A stretch of 64,000 nucleotides of DNA from Dolomedes plantarius (taxonomy: Eukaryota > Arthropoda > Arachnida > Araneae > Dolomedidae). A program made the translations under genes and the position numbers. The first letter of the stretch is position 1; each line of letters starts with the position of its first letter. The notes under the pieces were generated by a model. That model saw only the letters and a program-made list of their open reading frames with translations, made no database searches and was not told the DNA's origin. Below, in pieces: positions 57,790 through 64,000 of the stretch. The stretch spans positions 127,291,727-127,355,726 of the forward strand of contig OU015498.1 in assembly GCA_907164885.2 (NCBI GenBank), read 5' to 3'.

Positions 57790-58800
57790 CTGTTAATGGA
57801 CACGTTGTTCCCAATGATGTGCATTAGTAATGCCAAAATTTGAACATTTTCGACAAGGTCTGGGCGGTAAGTTTAAAAATTGCTGGTGATAATTTGTCTG
57901 GTTATTTGGTCTACGCACAAATGGTCTATTCCCTGAATTCTGGTCCCCTCTGGGCTACCATTGTCTAAATTGGTGTTGTTGGTTGTAATTCTGTCTAAGT
58001 GGGGACAGTGGTGTACATCTTGGTCTGAATGGAGATTACTGATTATAATTTCGTCTAAACTGAGACTGGGAATAACAATTCTGTCTAAATTGTTCACTAT
58101 TATCAAACCGAGGAGTGAAAAAGCTATTTCGGGGAGTCTGATTTGGTCTATTCCCTTCATTCTGTATCTTAATTAATTTAGTGGCTACACCAACCATTCT
58201 GTTGTTGTTTGAGGAGGGTTTACAGCGATTGTCAATCTCATTTGTGAATCCAACCCTTCTGTTAAACCTTCTACTATTATTTTCTTAGATAATCCTAACT
58301 TTTTCCATATCTCAATTTTTTATGAAAATATGCTTTTAAATCTTCTTCTACCTTATAATTTAAATTAGAAAATCTACACTATCAGTTTCGAAAAATATTT
58401 TCTGTAAAGTACATTTTAACTCATCCCAATCCTGAATATGTAAACACGAATTTACAAAAGCAGTAAGTGCCTCTCCTTTTAGAAGCTTAGATACATTATG
58501 GACTTTCTATTCATCTGACATTTTTTCTTGGGAACATTTCTGTTCAAAGTACTCAAGCCATTTTTCTAATTTCATTCCCCCTTGAGTGTCAAAAGGAATG
58601 ATGTCTTTTAAATCTCTCTCTAAAATATCAGTGACCTGAGTTTGTATATTACTCTCCTAATCAGAACGCTCTGCATCACTATCATTAACGGAAAACGACT
58701 GGTCAAGTTTTTGTCTAGTTTCATTTTCATCAGTTCTACCACTAATAGTAAACGATTGATGTTTTTGTTCCTCAGTTTTTCTAATACTACTTTTCATTTT
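57790..58800 (-). pseudogene. Gypsy gag remnant (NQR-rich, zinc-knuckle-like)
   Basis: A Cys-His unit (PCRKCSNFGITNAHHWEQ) near 57800-57870 follows a stretch with repeated QFRRNYNQ/QFRQNYNQ words (57880-58160). Upstream segments to 58800 are broken; KMSDE and FDTQGGMKLEKWLEYFEQK-like words near 58500-58600 resemble the Gag core. The frame has many stops. Confidence 0.6.
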
Positions 58801-58880
58801 AAAACTGACAAGATATTAGTAAGTGAGAAATACTGATAAACACTTAAAAAACGCAAAAAGTGCAAAAATATCAAAATATA

Positions 58881-60252
58881 AACCAAAATAAAGCACTTTA
58901 AAACTCAAAACAAAAATCAAATAAAAGAAACAAAACAGGTTGTCATTAGCTCTGAAGACCAGTATTGGTAATAAAATACTCAAAAATCTTCTCAATTTTA
59001 TATAAAATTTCGACAAAATCCTTTAAACTCTTAATTCAATGTTCGTGATTGAAGTCCCAATTTATTTATTTTTATTATAATATGGCATAAAAAAGGTTAT
59101 TTTGGTCAGGATCCGTCACAAATAGTTACGTATTTTTTAGAGAGTAGGAAATGTTGAATCGTGAACACACTGTTGACGTAGAAGCAAACACTTTTTGTAA
59201 TACAATCACTAAGCTGATTCACTGAATACGAAGAACGTAGCACATAGGTAAAAACAATTCCTTGAAATCTTCCAGTGGAGGAACACATTTTATTTTATTT
59301 TCCTTTTTTTATCGGTGGATCACAAAACGAAAAAAAACAACTGCACCATTGACGATTGCGCGTTAGAATACTCGCCGAGATGCACAGAAGACACAATGAA
59401 ACCACACTAGGACTCTGATGGATCGTAGCACAAATATTGTAATGATGAAACAAACGGCGGGGACATTAAGTAGACACACACACTTGCATTAGCGCACTGA
59501 ACAAAACAAAGATGAATTGGGCGAACAACGTAGCACAAAACACAGCACAGCCTTTAATATTGAGCATCTTTCGGGGCTGTTACGGTGAAAAAGCACAAAT
59601 CGTTACTCAGAAGAGTTATTAGTAAGAATAAGGTAGCTGTTACTACCTTTTATGTACTCCGGTGGCGGCCACGTTGACCCGTTACTCCAATACAGCGATC
59701 TTGACCCCGTTACGGAGCGAATTTTCCTCACGTGGAACTCCATGGGATCATTTCCAAACGCCGGTTCGAGTCCACGCGGCTATTTTGTAACATGTCGGCT
59801 CCAGTCCCGGGGAGAAATAAAGAATGAAGTTCGGATACCGGCATGTCACATAAGAAATCAGTCGTGCCTAGCGGAATGACGACAAATGAGCTATTCGATA
59901 TGGTACATAATTTTATTACGACGTTGCTACATCTCTCGGGGCGATTGCATATCCAAAAAAAAGCGCACACGTACCTCGACACACGTCTATTTATAATCTC
60001 ATGGAGGGTCAGTCATATGACCGCGCAAACGTAAAGCGATTGGCAGGCAACCCTGATATCTGGGTTCGGGAACTTATATAACTACAGGTGTTGTATAAAA
60101 GTTTACAGGGGTCATATAAAAGATGCCTAAAAGTCCATTCTTTTGTTCTCAAAATGAAAACGAAATGCGCAATTAATTCGCCCAAGGAAATTTAAAAGAA
60201 TTAAGAATTTTTAAAGGATTTTGGGTTTTTATATGTTATATATATATATATA
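58881..60252 (-). other. Possible 5' leader and LTR of the third Gypsy
   Basis: No gene. On the minus strand ATTATAAATAGACGTGTG near 59990 could be a TATA box of an LTR, with the leader running down to gag at about 58800. LTR ends were not identified. The open frames at 59650-60030 on both strands are not supported. A (TA)n tract lies at 60234-60254. Confidence 0.35.
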
Positions 60253-60254
60253 TA

Positions 60255-61584
60255 CAGTATGCCCACTAAAGTCCCTTCCCACCCTCTTAACTTCGGAACG
60301 GCTGCTGCTATATTCATAAAAGTGGTGTCTAGGTATAGTAAAGTAGCCATGCGCTACTGAATGAAACCACCTACCGCGCCACCTGGTGAAAAACTGCGGA
60401 GTTAGCATTCGTAACTCGAAAATGGAAGGAGATAGGGAAAAAAGTGATTTACAAAGTTGTAGAAAATCATCGATTTAGTACGAAAAGATACCTTGTGGAT
60501 ATTAATGCAAAGAATAGAACGGTTAAAACGCGCATTTGTTTTTTCGTGATTTCGTACACTGTGACGTCACGAAACTTGAACGAAAGGAGAAATGATTATC
60601 TTTCGGGCAAAACGCGACACCGCAATGTGCACAGTGGTATATCGCTTTTGATCCCCAATCAAAAGGACCGCGGTCCAAACCTTGAAGGTTTCATCCTTGT
60701 ACTGATTGTCTTTATAAACGGAGTAGACAATACGTAGATCGTGTAAAATAGTGTCGCATCAACTCAACGCAACTTGCGCTTGGTGTTCGAAATTTTTGCA
60801 GTATGCAAATACGTAAGAAACGTCAAGCCTGTTCACCTGAGACAGCTATAAAAGAGACATCTTCTTGGGGTTGTAGTATAGTGATGCCCGTAGTCATGGC
60901 TGAGTATTCCAAAGCTGAGATCTCCAGTGAAGCAGTACCTCGTCAAGGAATTCGGGGACCAAATAATTAGGTATGGCGGTTTCGAAGAGTGACCTCCACG
61001 TTCGCCTGATCTGACTCCACTGGACTTTTTCCTGTGGGGATACCTGAAACAGAAGGTGTATGCGACACCTCCACAAACATTGCAGGACCTTAAACGACGC
61101 ATTACGGACGCTTGTGCCAACATGTCACGCTCTATGCTCCAACGTGTGCAACGTGAGATTCAAACAAGGATCCAAATGTGTATTGCAGCTGACGGTGAGA
61201 AGTTTGAACATCTCAAATAAAGGTATATTGTCAAAATTAGTTGTTTTTTTCTTTCTCAGATCCTTTTGTCACGTCACAGTGTAGGAAATCGCGAAAAAAC
61301 AAATGCGCGTTTTAACCGATGTAGTCTTCTCATTAATGTCCACAAGGTGTCTTTTCGTACTAAATCTATAATTTTCTACAAGTTTGTAAATCACTTTTTT
61401 TCCCTATCTCATTCCGTTTTCGAGATAGGAATGCTAACTCCGCAGTTTTCCACCAGGTGGCGTGGTAGGTGGTTTCATTCACTAGCGCATGGCTACGTTA
61501 CTATACCTAGACACCACTTTTATGAATATAGCAGCAGCCGTTCCGAAGTTAAGAGGGTGGGAAGGGACTTTAGTGGGCATACTG
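60255..61584 (+). mobile_element. mariner-type element with ~300-bp terminal repeats
   Basis: Ends CAGTATGCCCACTAAAGTCC (60255) and its complement (to 61584), with TA on each side inside TATATA tracts. The inverted similarity continues for about 300 bp (60255-60560 and about 61265-61584), sharing GGTGTCTAGGTATAGTAA, CCACCTGGTG, CAAATGCGCGTTTTAACC and the ACTGTGACGT block. A partial transposase lies between. Confidence 0.9.
60930..61220 (+). pseudogene. Tc1/mariner-superfamily transposase, C-terminal part
   Basis: After a stop following GGFEE the frame reads PPRSPDLTPLDFFLWGYLKQ then KVYATPPQTLQDLKRRITDA and ends GEKFEHLK at 61217. SPDLTPLDFFLWG contains the third catalytic Asp of a mariner-like group common in arthropods. 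The DNA-binding part and the first two Asp are lost, so the element is an internal-deletion derivative that depends on a full copy elsewhere. Confidence 0.85.
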
Positions 61585-61586
61585 TA

Positions 61587-64000
61587 TATATAATTTATAA
61601 GCACACGCTTTATTTGATTCTTTATCTATATGCGTATATGTGTTTGAATGTTACTGTATATTCATTGAATATAATGAGATTTTTTTATATTGTAATTATC
61701 ACATATCTACAAAACGCATTTCATCGATACACACAAATACTTAATTCGAATAATATAACGTCTCTTCTTGATAAGGCGCTATGAAAAGATGTATCTTATT
61801 TTATTGTCACTAAACATCATAACAAACGCGAGCTAAACAAATTTATGGGGTTTTTATATCAAGTGAAAACTGGTCATTTATTCTAACACGGGGTCACCCA
61901 TTCCTTATGAGTGCTATGGCCTCTTGTGTCCAAACATGTAACAGAACGTGACATTCATTTTTATCGTTTCCTGTAACGTTATAAACAATGTCTTGATCCC
62001 AATCTTATTATGTGATACACGACGAGAGTCTAATGCGTAATTTGCTTCGACATGCTGTCTAGTCGGTGTGATATTTTTGATGTGGCCAGATATAGAATAG
62101 TTTTCGTAATTTATGTTGAAAATACGCTACCTTCTGTTAATGAGGCATTTAAAATTCTGCAAAGATGTTCACTTTGGACGTGTATACTTAGTTTAATTTT
62201 TAAAAACTGGTCACGACCGGTTCCATCCTTCATTATTTATATATACGATATGAAGATTTCATGTTAGTTTCAATATGGAATCGAAACGAAGATTTGTTCC
62301 GAGGTAATTTAAATAAATATGCCAAATAAATAATGAATATATCTCGTGTTATTTACAAAATAAGATCCGGAATTTATAATTCCGCATCATTCTGAAAGGT
62401 AACTGCAGTATGCTCAACCTAGAATGATTTTTATGAGAGCAGTTTTAGTTCTTTTTTCATGGTTAAAAATATGTTTTGTACCTTCGTTTGAAAGTCACAT
62501 AGTATCATGTTACTAAGTGCCATTTTTATCAGGTTTAAGCTTTCTCTTTTTGCTGACAGATGGTTGCTTAATTTCAATGATTAATTCATTATGCATTGTG
62601 AAACAAAATAACTTTTTATCCGTCACATGGAGCTCTACATCATCAAAACTTTTTTACACACATTAGAGATACCGTGTATTTTTCAAATATGAGGCGGTTG
62701 CGATTTTTTTTACGTTTGAGTTAAAACTGAAATCAAAACGCTATAAAATAATGAAAATTAGTAAAACTTGCTGATGATAGAAGAACATGATACGGTCGCC
62801 AACTGTGGCGATGTAGCGCTAAATGTGGTTCCTATGGCAAATTTCGTGAATCGTGACGTATATCTACTGACTTTTGAAAACTGTTACGTTTATCTGGTTA
62901 TTTTGTCAGGTCATTTATTTTGACCAGTTAGCAGAAACCTTTTCAAACTTTTTATGCGGATAAAGTTAAATTTTCAAATTTATGTATTTCCATTCTGGAT
63001 ACATTTCAGGTAGTGCATATTTTTATTTCCTCAAACGTGTGTTCAAGAGTTTCTTCTGCAATATGAGTAATGTTATAGATCTACATTTCTTGTCTAAGAT
63101 AGATTTAATGGGTGTTCCTTATTGATTGGTGTATGGAGCATGGTTTGATATCTAATTCTGTGGAATGTGAGAGACGAAATTGATAAATGCAGTTGAGTGA
63201 ATGGAGGGATATTTCGGATGGTTTGTTTCTGTTGTTTCTAATCCCTTCTTATTTTATTCGAATGTTTATTTTATTCGATCAATAAGAAGTTGTTCTTAGA
63301 TTAGTGAGACAAAGCTGTCATTGAATTTCACTTTGAAACTAACGTATATTAGGATGTATAAGTGAAAACTTGCTGATATTCCTTTATATTCATGTATTTT
63401 GGCAGTACCTTTTTTAGACTAATTTCTCGTTTTTCTTTTAGCAATGGGTGTGTTTGTTCTCTAGATATGATATAAGTTACGTTAGTTGTGTTTTGCGAAA
63501 ATAAAATGCTACATTTCAATAAAGAGATTACGACAGCTTATTCTTTATGATAATTCCCCACAATTTATTTCTTTGATTACATAAGTATAGGACTAAAAAT
63601 ATTGAAACGGAGTTAAAACAAACTGAATAATCATACTGTGTGTGATTGGTTAAATTTTTGCTTAGAGGTCTGTTTTGAGAACTGCCTTTATGCAAGTTAG
63701 GGAATCTGGTGTAATAGTGAAAATAGTTGAATGCAAGTTCGAAAAAAGACATTTTAATAGGAACAAGATAATGAAAGGTAAATGGATGTTTGGCAGAGGT
63801 GTGAGAAAATCGGGGATTTTTTCATTTAAAATTAATTTTTAAGAGTCTCTATTGAATCTATATACAAAAAGATTTTCTCAGGAGACAGGATAATTTTGGA
63901 CTGCTGATAGGCATACGAATGCAATGCATCGGAAGGCTTCGATCACCTTCGTGTAAATCATAGTCTGTATTTCAAAGCAACAGAGATTGGTGTTCATAGC
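61587..64000. other. AT-rich unassigned interval
   Basis: No gene is recognised. At 62793-62862 a GGTCGCCAACTGTGGCGATG block followed by CCTATGGCAAATTTCGTGAA and TCGTGACG looks like a decayed U3 start, on the minus strand, of the LTR family found at 37056 and 38859. The remainder has no feature that I can name. Confidence 0.4.

Larger units (their letters stand above)
54544..58880 (-). mobile_element. Decayed Gypsy element (third family)
   Basis: On the minus strand, in the order gag, protease, reverse transcriptase, RNase H, integrase from right to left. All parts have stops or shifts. No 3' LTR was recognised left of 54544. The family is different from the two at 27-39 kb: the zinc-knuckle region is rich in Asn, Gln and Arg, and the reverse transcriptase has YFDD. 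Confidence 0.85.

Overview
The window is a eukaryotic, probably arthropod and possibly chelicerate, stretch of repetitive DNA. It is AT-rich, full of microsatellites and has no operon-like structure. Almost every recognisable coding segment belongs to a transposable element. The families seen are Tc1, mariner, a DD41D (rosa-like) element, pogo/Tigger, hAT, piggyBac, PIF/Harbinger, a TTAA Kolobok-like element, Gypsy LTR elements, RTE-type LINE fragments and a tRNA-derived SINE. This mixture is typical of arthropods; the species is inference and cannot be fixed from the sequence. No complete host gene is visible. One 298-nt open interval with both splice signals (8694-8991, minus) is the best host exon candidate, and a 59-nt thioredoxin-like one (2745-2803, minus) is much weaker.

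Layout. 0.2-1.6 kb: a TTAA-type MITE split by a Tigger remnant that is itself split by a SINE. 3.1-4.5 kb: a Tc1 element with one premature stop. 4.6-6.8 kb: a broken Tigger. 9.1-10.4 kb: a DD41D element. 10.5-13.5 kb: a Tc1 element between microsatellites, split by a candidate solo LTR. 15.0-15.7 kb: a foldback repeat and a second copy of the TTAA MITE. 17.0-21.4 kb: a pogo element containing a hAT, which contains a second hAT and a LINE scrap. 22.4-26.2 kb: a Kolobok/T2-like MITE, LTR and LINE-tail debris.

26.9-34.9 kb is a three-level nest: a PIF/Harbinger remnant holds a piggyBac remnant, which holds a complete Gypsy element (27827-34189, minus) with intact gag and pol and nearly identical LTRs. 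This Gypsy is the youngest insertion in the window and the only element with full-length open genes. 34.9-39.3 kb: a deleted relative of another Gypsy family and a solo LTR of it with a perfect 4-bp target duplication. 40.3-41.5 kb: a second Tc1 copy of the 3.1-kb family, inverted. 42-44.7 kb: a mariner scrap and a piggyBac MITE. 45.5-52.5 kb: a hAT element interrupted by a 3.4-kb Kolobok-like transposon and by an RTE LINE fragment with its target duplication. 54.5-60 kb: a decayed Gypsy on the minus strand. 60.3-61.6 kb: a mariner-type element with terminal repeats of about 300 bp. The remainder is AT-rich DNA in which I see no gene.

The elements do not form a pathway; their relation is one of time order. 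Target-site duplications and reading frames that resume on the far side of an insertion give that order directly at several places.
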